The notes under the pieces: generated by a model
The model's input: only the letters and a program-made list of their open reading frames with translations
Told to the model about the DNA's origin: nothing
Databases searched by the model: none
Assembly: GCF_023218175.1 (NCBI RefSeq)
Contig: NZ_JALPTH010000020.1
Location: forward strand, 62,001 to 126,000
DNA: 64,000 nucleotides
Source: Streptomyces lichenis
Lineage (GTDB): Bacteria > Actinomycetota > Actinomycetes > Streptomycetales > Streptomycetaceae
Direction: 5' to 3'
In this document: positions 25,451-32,899 of the stretch, piece after piece
Position numbering within the stretch: the first letter of the stretch is position 1
Layout of the letters: every line of letters begins with the position of its first letter
Program-made: the position numbers and the translations under genes

Positions 25451-27211
25451 ATGGGAGAAGTTCGGCCGACCGCCGCCGAGGCGCCCGGCGGTGCGCGGTT
25501 CTCGCGGCGGGCGGCCGCGGGTGCCGTCTGGTATCTGCGGGCCGTCGCGTTCCTGAACCTGCTGGGCGCGGTGTGGGTCTCCTTCGGGCAGGACATCCGG
25601 CGCCACGACACGGACGAGTTCTTCACCCCGTACCTGCTGGCGGCGGGGTTCTTCTCCGGGGCGTTCGCGGTCTTCCTGGCGATCACCATGCGGCGCCGCA
25701 AACGGGCCGCCTGGCTGCTGAACCTGGTGCTCGCCGGGCTGTTCCTGGTGCTGTTCGCGCTGCTGATGGTCCTGCCCGAGTACCGGGGGCACGCGCAGAA
25801 CTGGGTCTCGCTGGTGCTCACCGCCGCCTTCCTGGCGGCCCTGCTGGCCGGGCGGCGGGAGTTCTACGCCAAGGGCGACCGCTCCAACGTCCGGCTGGCG
25901 GCCGCGGTGGCGGTCGGCGGCCTGGTGCTGGTCTCGCTGGCCGCCACCCTGCTGGTCGCCGCCACCGACACCTCCCGGGCCGGCGGCTTCGGGGCGCGCT
26001 GGCGGTACGCGGCCACCCATCTGGTCACCCTCACCCCGGACGACAGCCGCGCGGCCGCCGTGGACACCCCCGGCTGGGTGGACGTCATCATCAACATCCT
26101 GGCCGCGCTGCTGCTGATCGCCGTGCTCTACGCGGCCTTCCGCTCCCGGCGGGCGCTGGCCCCGCTCACCGCCGAGGACGAGGCGCGGCTGCGGGAGCTG
26201 CTGGCCCGGCACGGCGAGCGGGACTCGCTGGGCTACTTCGCGCTGCGCCGGGAGAAGAGCGTGGTGTGGTCGGCGAGCGGGAAGGCCGCGGTGCCCTACC
26301 GGGTGGTCGGCGGGGTGTGCCTGGCCTCCGGTGATCCGATCGGCGACCCGGAGGCCTGGCCCGGGGCGATCGAACCCTGGCTGCTCCAGGCCCGGGAGCA
26401 CGGCTGGGTCCCCGCGGTGATGGGGGCGGGCGAGGAGGCCGGCACGGTATGGGCCCGGCACGGGCTGGACGCGCTGGAGCTGGGCGACGAGGCCGTCGTC
26501 GAGATCGCCGAGTTCACCCTCGACGGCCGGGCCATGCGTACGGTCCGCCAGGCCTACAACCGGGTGAGGCGGGCCGGGTACGAGGTGCGGATCCGGCGCC
26601 ATGAGGACGTGCCGCCCGAGGAGATGGCGGAGGCGGTGCGGCTGGCCGACGACTGGCGGGACGGGGCCACCGAGCGCGGCTTCTCGATGGCGCTCGGCCG
26701 GTTGGGCGACCCGGCGGACGGCCGCTGCGTACTGCTGGAGTGCGCCGACGCCGAGGGCCGGCCGCGCGCGCTGCTGTCCTTCGTCCCGTGGGGGGCGGGT
26801 GGGCTGTCGCTGGACCTGATGCGCCGGGAGAAGGACGCCGACAACGGGCTGACCGAGTTCATGGTGATCGACCTGCTCCAGCGGGCCGGGGAGATGGGGA
26901 TCACTCAGGTGTCGCTGAACTTCGCCATGTTCCGGTCGGTCTTCGAACGTGGTGCGAAGCTGGGGGCGGGCCCCGTGCTCCGGCTGTGGCGGTCCCTCCT
27001 CACCTTCTTCTCCCGGTGGTGGCAGATCGAGTCGCTCTACCGTGCCAACGCCAAGTACCGACCGATCTGGGAGCCGCGTTTCATGCTGTTCGAGAAGAGT
27101 GCCGACCTGCCCCGCATCGGGCTGGCCGCCGCCCGGGCGGAGGGCTTCCTGGAGCTGCCCGGGCTGCCGGCCTGGGCGCGCGGCCACCGGCACCTGGAAG
27201 GCCGCCGTTGA
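25451..27211 (+). CDS. Phosphatidylglycerol lysyltransferase-like protein (MprF/LPG synthase C domain, DUF2156)
   Basis: 586 aa from ATG 25451, with TATCAT 6 nt upstream and no Shine-Dalgarno, so probably leaderless. N-terminal half: about six membrane helices (25-245). C-terminal half (about 255-580): the GNAT-like LPG_synthase_C domain, with YFALRREKSVVWS, GVCLASGDPIGD, LSLDLMRREKDADNGLTEFMV and SLNFAMFRSVFE. Expected to transfer an amino acid from tRNA to membrane phosphatidylglycerol, lowering surface charge; it resembles the membrane part of mycobacterial LysX but has no lysyl-tRNA synthetase domain. It overlaps the next gene by four bases (TTGA). Confidence 0.9.
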   Translation: MGEVRPTAAEAPGGARFSRRAAAGAVWYLRAVAFLNLLGAVWVSFGQDIRRHDTDEFFTPYLLAAGFFSGAFAVFLAITMRRRKRAAWLLNLVLAGLFLVLFALLMVLPEYRGHAQNWVSLVLTAAFLAALLAGRREFYAKGDRSNVRLAAAVAVGGLVLVSLAATLLVAATDTSRAGGFGARWRYAATHLVTLTPDDSRAAAVDTPGWVDVIINILAALLLIAVLYAAFRSRRALAPLTAEDEARLRELLARHGERDSLGYFALRREKSVVWSASGKAAVPYRVVGGVCLASGDPIGDPEAWPGAIEPWLLQAREHGWVPAVMGAGEEAGTVWARHGLDALELGDEAVVEIAEFTLDGRAMRTVRQAYNRVRRAGYEVRIRRHEDVPPEEMAEAVRLADDWRDGATERGFSMALGRLGDPADGRCVLLECADAEGRPRALLSFVPWGAGGLSLDLMRREKDADNGLTEFMVIDLLQRAGEMGITQVSLNFAMFRSVFERGAKLGAGPVLRLWRSLLTFFSRWWQIESLYRANAKYRPIWEPRFMLFEKSADLPRIGLAAARAEGFLELPGLPAWARGHRHLEGRR

Positions 27212-28107
27212 ACGGCAGACGGGCGCACGGAAGGCTCCGTGCCTTCGCACGCCGGGAGTGGGGCCCGCTGGTCGGGGTGGTGCGCTCGGGGCTGCGGGAG
27301 CGGGGGTGGCGGGCGCTGCCCCTGTCGCTCGGGGCGGTGGCGCTGACCGCGCTCTGCCACGCCGTACAGCATCAGGCGTTCGGCGACTGGGGGCACGGGC
27401 TGGTCCGGGCCGCCGGGGCGGTGCAGGCCCAGGACCCGCTGTGGCTCTCCCTGCTGCGCACCCCTCTGTCGCTGTTCGTCCCGGCGCTGCATCTGCCGGT
27501 GTGGGGGGCGCTGGCGCAGGTGCTGCTGGTGTTCGGGCTGGCGGAGCTGACCCTGGGCCGGTGGCGGACGGTGCTGGTGGCGTACGCCGCGACGCTGGCC
27601 GGGACGCTGTACGCGCGGCTGGGCATCGCGCTCGGCCCCGGCTCCCCGCTGGGGCTGCCCGCCTCGGACGCCCGGGTGGTGGACACCGGCCCTTCGGCGG
27701 CGGTGCTGGGGCTCGCGGTGGTGGTCTGCTGGCGGTTCGGGGCCCGGGTGACCGGCGGTCTGGTGGTGCTGGCCATGGTGATCGAGGTGGCCATCCTGCC
27801 GAACCTGGCGGGCCGGGAGCATCTGGCCGCCATCGCGGCGGTGAGCGCGGGCTGCGCGGTGGCGGCCCGGCGTCAGCGCCGCCGGTCCTCTCCGGAGGAG
27901 GGGTCCTCGGGAGGGTCGGATGACGGCCCGCGCCCGGAGCCCGGCGGTTCGCCGGAGTCCGCCGGGGGCAGCGACGGCGGCTTGGGGGGCAGCGGTGGCG
28001 GCTTGTGCTCGGAGGTCGCGGCGGTCGGCAGCTCGTCGGTGGGGCGGCCGGCCACCAGGTCGCCGAAGCGGCGGCCGATGGCGTCCCAGCGCCGGTCGTG
28101 GTGGTAG
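27208..28107 (+). CDS. Rhomboid-like membrane protein
   Basis: 299 aa from the TTG at 27208, which overlaps the upstream stop as TTGA; no other start fits. Five to six hydrophobic segments between about 30 and 215. GPSAAVLG (about 170) resembles the rhomboid serine loop and His in GREHLAA (about 207) could be its partner, so it may be an intramembrane protease or a pseudoenzyme. The C-terminal 80 residues (from about 220, Gly/Ser/Pro-rich) are read through sequence that also encodes the end of the convergent minus-strand gene; the true end may be functionally earlier. Translationally coupled to the lysyltransferase-like gene. Confidence 0.75.
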   Translation: MNGRRAHGRLRAFARREWGPLVGVVRSGLRERGWRALPLSLGAVALTALCHAVQHQAFGDWGHGLVRAAGAVQAQDPLWLSLLRTPLSLFVPALHLPVWGALAQVLLVFGLAELTLGRWRTVLVAYAATLAGTLYARLGIALGPGSPLGLPASDARVVDTGPSAAVLGLAVVVCWRFGARVTGGLVVLAMVIEVAILPNLAGREHLAAIAAVSAGCAVAARRQRRRSSPEEGSSGGSDDGPRPEPGGSPESAGGSDGGLGGSGGGLCSEVAAVGSSSVGRPATRSPKRRPMASQRRSWW

Positions 28108-28769
28108 GCGCGCAGCCCCGCCCTGGCCCGGGCGCGCGGGCGGCGGCGGTAGAGCCGGCGGGCCCACCAGGAGCCGGGGCGGGCCAGCCGGACCGCGCCG
28201 ACCAGGGCGACCAGCGGCACCAGCACCCCGACCACGGCCATCCGGAGCTTGCCCTTCGCCAGGGTGGCCAGCACGAAGAGGAAGTTGACCACCACCGTCG
28301 CCACGAACGAGGCCCGGTCCTGCGCCTGGTCGGCGGTGAGCGAGTCCACGCCCAGCGGTGAGGAGCCGATCAGCAGCAGGAGCAGCAGGGCGGCGGTGAG
28401 CGCCACCGCCTCCACGCTCTGCCGGCCCTGCTCGGTCCAGTAGACGTCGTCCAGATGGACGATCAGGGCGAACTCGTCCAGGATCAGCCCGGCGCCGATG
28501 CCGAAGAGCACCGCGCAGAAGGCGGAGGCGGCCCCGTACTGGCTGGTGGCGACCCCGCCGAAGCCGCCGAGCAGGGCGAGCACGACACCCGGCACCACAT
28601 GGTGGATGTGCAGCCCGCCGGGGGTGACGTTGCGGAACGGGCCCCGGCCGGCCCGGATCAGCCGGGTGATGGTCCGGGTGACCAGGAAGGTCACCACGAA
28701 CGAGCCGAGCGCCAGCAGCAGCGGCAGCTTCCCGGGCTCGACGATGTTGCGGTAGAACCAGTGACCCAT
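27873..28769 (-). CDS. Conserved integral membrane protein
   Basis: 298 aa from ATG 28769 (MGHWFYRNIVEPGK); an ATG at 28811 would add 14 residues with poor codon bias. Five to six membrane helices. A conserved NVTPGGLHIHHVVPG motif (about 62-76) and an acidic FALIVHLDDVYW segment (about 114-125) with several His/Asp residues could bind metal. Families with this motif are widespread in actinobacteria, function unknown to me. The Pro-rich C-terminus overlaps the rhomboid-like gene on the other strand by about 235 bp. Confidence 0.82.
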   Translation of the reverse strand: MGHWFYRNIVEPGKLPLLLALGSFVVTFLVTRTITRLIRAGRGPFRNVTPGGLHIHHVVPGVVLALLGGFGGVATSQYGAASAFCAVLFGIGAGLILDEFALIVHLDDVYWTEQGRQSVEAVALTAALLLLLLIGSSPLGVDSLTADQAQDRASFVATVVVNFLFVLATLAKGKLRMAVVGVLVPLVALVGAVRLARPGSWWARRLYRRRPRARARAGLRAYHHDRRWDAIGRRFGDLVAGRPTDELPTAATSEHKPPPLPPKPPSLPPADSGEPPGSGRGPSSDPPEDPSSGEDRRR

Positions 28770-28846
28770 CCCACCCACTCCCCTACGCCCCATATCGACC
28801 GTTATGGGCAACCTACCGGCCGGGAGCAGCGACTACTGTGCGCGCG

Positions 28847-29647
28847 GTGACGACTTCCCGTGTCCCCGCCCGTACGCGCACCGACGGCCTGCGGTTCGCC
28901 TTCGGCACCCTCACCGTCCTGCCGGTGCGGATCGGCCGCTGGGACCGGACGGCGGCCCGGTCCGGGATGCTCTGGGCCCCGCTCGCCGGGCTGGTGGTGG
29001 GGGCCGCCGCGGCGGCGGTCGGCACCGCGCTGCTGCTGGCCGGGGCGGGGGCGCTGCTCGCCTCGGTGGCCTCGGTGGCGGTCCCCGCGGCGCTCACCCG
29101 GGGGCTCCATCTGGACGGGCTGGCGGACACCGCCGACGGGCTGGGCAGCGCGAAGCCGGCCGGGGACGCGCTCGCCATCATGAAGCGCTCGGACATCGGC
29201 CCGTTCGGGGTGGTCACCCTGCTGCTGGTGCTGCTCGGCCAGGTGGCGGCGCTGTTCCGGCTGTACGGGGAGGGGTGGCTGCCCGGGGCGCTGGGCGCCG
29301 TCCTCGCGGCCACCGCCGCCCGGCTGGCGCTCACCTGGGCCGCCCGCACCGCCGTCCCGGCGGCCCGCCCGGAGGGGCTGGGCGCGGTGGTGGCCGGCAC
29401 CGTCCCGGTGGGCGCGGCGCTGGGCACGGCCGCCCTGGTCACGGCCGCGGCGGCCGGGGTCGGCTGGGCGGCCGGCGGCCCGTACCGGGCGGTGGGCTGC
29501 GCCCTCGCGGTGCCCGCCGCCCTGGGCGCGGCGGAGCTGCTGCTGCGACGCTGCCTGCGGCGGCTGGGCGGGGTGAACGGCGATGTGTTCGGGGCGGTCG
29601 CGGAGACGGCGGCGACGGCCGCGCTGCTGGTGCTGACGCTGGGTTAG
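28847..29647 (+). CDS. cobS: Adenosylcobinamide-GDP ribazoletransferase (cobalamin synthase)
   Basis: Joins adenosylcobinamide-GDP with alpha-ribazole in the last step of nucleotide-loop assembly; integral membrane enzyme. 266 aa from GTG 28847 (VTTSRVPART), or 269 from GTG 28838. The polar active-site signatures GLHLDGLADTADGLG (about 86-100) and IMKRSDIGPFG are intact, and at least five hydrophobic segments follow. TACTGT at 28834-28839 lies 7 nt before 28847, identical in layout to cobT, favouring the later start and a leaderless mRNA. Confidence 0.93.
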   Translation: MTTSRVPARTRTDGLRFAFGTLTVLPVRIGRWDRTAARSGMLWAPLAGLVVGAAAAAVGTALLLAGAGALLASVASVAVPAALTRGLHLDGLADTADGLGSAKPAGDALAIMKRSDIGPFGVVTLLLVLLGQVAALFRLYGEGWLPGALGAVLAATAARLALTWAARTAVPAARPEGLGAVVAGTVPVGAALGTAALVTAAAAGVGWAAGGPYRAVGCALAVPAALGAAELLLRRCLRRLGGVNGDVFGAVAETAATAALLVLTLG

Positions 29648-29672
29648 CCCCCTGCCTCCGCGTGGGCGGCCG

Positions 29673-30287
29673 TCACAGCTCCAGCTCGTGCGGGAGGGCG
29701 GCCCACTCATGGGGCCGGGCGACCGGGACGGCGCAGCGGACCCGGGTGGCGAGCCGGGCGTGCGCGGGGGCCGCGTAGACCAGATGGCAGTGGTGGTCCT
29801 CCGCCACGCGGTCGGGCAGTCCGAGCGCGCGGTAGGTCTCCCAGCTGCCCTCGAAGGTGACCAGCAGATCGGCGGCGGCCGCGTAGCCGGGGTCGGGCGC
29901 GGTGCCGTGGTTGAGCACCACGGTGGCGGCCCCGGCGGCCCGGGCGGCCACCCGCAGCCGCCGGTAGTACGGGATGAGCTCCGCGCTCGCGGCGGCCTGG
30001 TCCAGGAAGGCGCCGTCGGCCCCGTACCAGTCGCGGTGGCGCAGCAGGTCGGTGACCACCTCGGCGTGCGGGCGGCGCCCGTAGTCGGTGTCGGCGTAGC
30101 CCAGCACCCGTACCCCGGCCGTCCGCAGCCGCCCGGCGACCTCGGCGAACGCCGGGTCGCGGAAGGTGCCGGCGCCGCTGGCCGGGTTGACGATCACCCC
30201 GTAGAGCCGGGGCGCGGCGGCGATCAGCGCGTCCCATTCGGCGGGGCGGACGGCGGGGTGCTCGTAGTAGGGGACCAGCAGGTCCAC
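29673..30287 (-). CDS. Spherulation-specific family 4 (GH135-like) hydrolase
   Basis: 204 aa TIM-barrel-type protein: LLVPYYEHPA, YGVIVNPASGAG (30-41), VRVLGYADTDYGRRPHAEV (58-76), DGAFLDQAA (91-99), VVLNHGTAPDPGYA and DLLVTFEGSWETY. These are the Spherulin-4 family signatures; the fungal member Sph3 cleaves galactosaminogalactan. GTG 30287 with GAAGGAAG upstream. No signal peptide is visible, which is odd for a polysaccharide hydrolase; a hydrophobic stretch ending in LPGC is readable in another frame just upstream. It lies 180 bp downstream of the secreted deacetylase gene, but a strong hairpin separates them. Confidence 0.85.
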   Translation of the reverse strand: MDLLVPYYEHPAVRPAEWDALIAAAPRLYGVIVNPASGAGTFRDPAFAEVAGRLRTAGVRVLGYADTDYGRRPHAEVVTDLLRHRDWYGADGAFLDQAAASAELIPYYRRLRVAARAAGAATVVLNHGTAPDPGYAAAADLLVTFEGSWETYRALGLPDRVAEDHHCHLVYAAPAHARLATRVRCAVPVARPHEWAALPHELEL

Positions 30288-30413
30288 GGGTCTTCCTTCG
30301 TGTCTCAGGTCATCGGCGGTGGGCGGTGGCCCGGCCGGGCAGGGCGCAGCCGGGGAGGACGAGCAGCAGGGCGGCGGCGTCGTGCGGGTGGTGCGGGTGT
30401 CCTTGGCGGCGCG

Positions 30414-30452
30414 GGGCTCCGGTACGGCGGTGGTGGCGCCGTACCGGAGCCC
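30414..30452 (-). terminator. Terminator after the deacetylase gene
   Basis: Perfect 16-bp stem (30414-30429 with 30437-30452) and a 7-nt loop, 16 bp past the deacetylase stop. It implies that the spherulin-4 gene has its own promoter or depends on read-through. Confidence 0.85.
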
Positions 30453-30467
30453 GGGGGTCCTTCTCGG

Positions 30468-32570
30468 TCAGGCGCCGGCGGGCAGCGTCAGGGTGACCGC
30501 GGACTGGAGCAGGTCGGGCGAGGTCCAGTCGGAGCGCGTCCCGGCGTACGCGGTGCCGAACACCGAGCTGCCGAGCAGGGCCCGCTTGCGGGTGCCCTCG
30601 GGCGCGGTGACCGGGGCCACGACTCCGCTGGGCGCCTTGACGGTGACGGTGTCGCCGATGCGGTAGGCGGTCACCTTGCCCTCGGCGAGCGCCTTGTCCC
30701 AGGCGGCGCGGCGGGAGAACTCGGTGCCCACCTCGCTCTGCCGCGGGTTGACCAGCGGGGTGTTGTCCGCGTAGAGCGCGCGGTAGTCGGCCAGCACCTG
30801 GTCCAGGACCGGGTAGAGCAGCCGCTCCTCGGCCAGGTTGGACTGGTGGACGTAGTGCGGGCGCGGGTCGTTGGCGACGACATGGCCCAGGGCGATCCGG
30901 GCCTCCTGCGGGACGATGTACGCCGCGTAGCCGGTGGCCGGGTCCAGCGGCTCGTCTAGGCAGGTGGAGGTGGCCGGGTTGTCCTCGCAGATCCCGCTGC
31001 CGCCGTCGGCGCGCGAGGTGTAGATCCAGTTGTACTCGTCGGCCATCTCGGCGGCGGTGCCCACGTTGTAGTAGACGTTCATCGGGTGCCTGGGTACCGT
31101 CCTGGCGTTGCCGACGGCCCGCTGGGCGGAGTCGCGGGAGTTGTCCGAGGCGATCCACTTCACCCCGTTGTCGGCGAGCGCCCCGGCGAGGTTGGGGTTG
31201 TCGGCCGGCTGCTGCGGCAGGATCTTCAGCCCCGAGTGCTCACCGGTGACCAGCTCGCCGCGGTCCACCGAGATGCCCTTGCCCACGGCCCAGTTGTGGT
31301 TGTCGCGGATCTGGGCGGAGATCTCGGCGCGGGTCACGTACTGGGTGGTGCCGTTGGCGTTGGTGGCGCACCGCCAGGGGACCACGGTGACGTCCTGGAC
31401 GCAGCCCAGGAACGGATGGGTGTAGGTGTGGTTGATCCAGCGGTAGCGGGCCCGGTCGGCGAGGAGCTGGGCGGTGAGCGCGTCGGTGCCGCCGTGCTCG
31501 GTCTTCCACAGCTCGCCGGAGCCGGCGTTGTAGACCATGTCCAGGGTGAAGCCGCTGGAGCTCTGCCAGGCCGCCGCGTACCGGGCGTCCTCGGCGGTCA
31601 TCCGGATCTCCGGGACCTCCTCCTCGCCCGGGCCGCCGGCGCAGTCGATGTCCCCGGGGGTGCAGTTGCGCTCGGTGTCCCAGCGGGCGTCCGGCGCGAA
31701 GACGTCGTCCACGTGCACCGAGAAGTAGTTGCGGCTGCGGCCCAGGTGCACGCCCTGGGTCAGCCACTCCACGATGCCGCGGGCCAGCACCCGGAACTGC
31801 CGCTGGTACTGGTTGTAGGCGAAGGTGACGACCAGTTCGCGACGTCCGTCCCTGGCGTACTCGCCGATCAGGCTGGCCCGGCCGCCGCCGTCCACCGGCA
31901 GGTCCAGATAGCTGGTGTAGCCCTCGCGGGGCCGCCCCGCGTAGCCGTAGCTCTCGGCGATCTGGGGCGCGTTGTCCTCGAAGACCACCGGCCCGTCGAG
32001 GTAGCGGAACGGCCCCGCCTTCCCGGCCGCGGTGACATCGGTGCGCACCCCGTCCAGCACCCCGGAGAAGCCGCCGTCACTGGTGTAGTCGAGCCCGACG
32101 CCCGGGTGCGACCAGGTGTAGGCGTCCACCTGCGGGACGGCGTAGGTCTTCTGGTACGCGGTGAGCGCCGCCTGCTCCGCGGCGCTGAGCCCGCCGGGCG
32201 CCTCGCTCGGCAGCACCACGCCCTGGAACCTGGCGCGCGGCCGCCCGTCCACGGTGTCGGCGAGGAACGCCGCCGTGATGGTGGGCCGGCCCTGCTCGCC
32301 GAGCTTCACCGTCCGGTACGGCACGCCGGTGCTCTTGAGCTCCGCGGCGATGGCGCCCACCGCGCCGCCGCCGTCGTCCACCACCAGCACGGTGAGGTCG
32401 ACGCGCGGTGCGGGGGCGGCGGCGACGGCCGGACCCGCCGGCACGGCACCGGCCAGCAGCGCCGCCGCCAGCAGCGCGCCCGCCGCCCGGCCGGCGCGTA
32501 TGCCAACTGAGCGTCCGCCGCGTCTCGCGCCCGGGCGCCCGCCCTGGAACCGAAGTCCCCTTGACTGCAT
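30468..32570 (-). CDS. Large secreted polysaccharide deacetylase-like protein (NodB fold, Agd3/CE18-like)
   Basis: 700 aa. Basic N-terminus, then a hydrophobic segment (about 28-52) ending in AAAPA: a Sec signal peptide. The N-terminal domain (55-270) contains DLTVLVVDDGGG and QGVVLPSEAPGG. The catalytic core carries the metal motifs of NodB deacetylases: Asp-Asp in SVHVDDVFAP (288-289) and HTYTH (His381, His385). A C-terminal beta-rich domain runs from about 600. Length and order recall fungal Agd3, which deacetylates galactosaminogalactan. The adjacent Sph3-like hydrolase supports an extracellular amino-sugar polymer as substrate. ATG 32570. The substrate is inferred. Confidence 0.82.
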   Translation of the reverse strand: MQSRGLRFQGGRPGARRGGRSVGIRAGRAAGALLAAALLAGAVPAGPAVAAAPAPRVDLTVLVVDDGGGAVGAIAAELKSTGVPYRTVKLGEQGRPTITAAFLADTVDGRPRARFQGVVLPSEAPGGLSAAEQAALTAYQKTYAVPQVDAYTWSHPGVGLDYTSDGGFSGVLDGVRTDVTAAGKAGPFRYLDGPVVFEDNAPQIAESYGYAGRPREGYTSYLDLPVDGGGRASLIGEYARDGRRELVVTFAYNQYQRQFRVLARGIVEWLTQGVHLGRSRNYFSVHVDDVFAPDARWDTERNCTPGDIDCAGGPGEEEVPEIRMTAEDARYAAAWQSSSGFTLDMVYNAGSGELWKTEHGGTDALTAQLLADRARYRWINHTYTHPFLGCVQDVTVVPWRCATNANGTTQYVTRAEISAQIRDNHNWAVGKGISVDRGELVTGEHSGLKILPQQPADNPNLAGALADNGVKWIASDNSRDSAQRAVGNARTVPRHPMNVYYNVGTAAEMADEYNWIYTSRADGGSGICEDNPATSTCLDEPLDPATGYAAYIVPQEARIALGHVVANDPRPHYVHQSNLAEERLLYPVLDQVLADYRALYADNTPLVNPRQSEVGTEFSRRAAWDKALAEGKVTAYRIGDTVTVKAPSGVVAPVTAPEGTRKRALLGSSVFGTAYAGTRSDWTSPDLLQSAVTLTLPAGA

Positions 32571-32899
32571 GGGTCATTCCCCCCTCGTCACGCCCTCCGG
32601 GCGCGGAGGAGCGCGAGGAGGATCTGTGGAGATGATGCAAAGGGGGACGTGCGCTCCCCCGGTGATTCCAGGGAGTGTGACGCAGCTCTCATTGGTTGAG
32701 CAGGCACACACCGCGCACGGGCCCCTGACGGGTGAACTGCCGCCCCTGTGAGCGAAAGCCGCACCGCGCGTAGGCTCGTCCCCGGCGCTCAGGGGCCGCC
32801 CCGAGGAGCCGCACCACCCCCGCATACGATGCGGCTGGCCCGGTCGGCCCATCCCTCGACCGCCCTCAGTCAACTCAACGGAAGCGAGAAATCACCACC
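32571..32899. promoter_or_regulatory. Divergent intergenic region between the deacetylase gene and pepA
   Basis: 329 bp with the 5' ends of both genes. A 39-codon open frame from ATG 32632 has a good AGGAGG upstream but poor codon bias and no recognised product; it is not called. The stretch 32670-32710 is locally AT-richer and could hold promoters, but no convincing -35/-10 pair was found. Confidence 0.4.

Noticed and set aside
32632..32751. 39-codon frame with AGGAGG upstream between the deacetylase gene and pepA
   Set aside because: Codon bias is poor and no conserved peptide is recognised; it could be chance.
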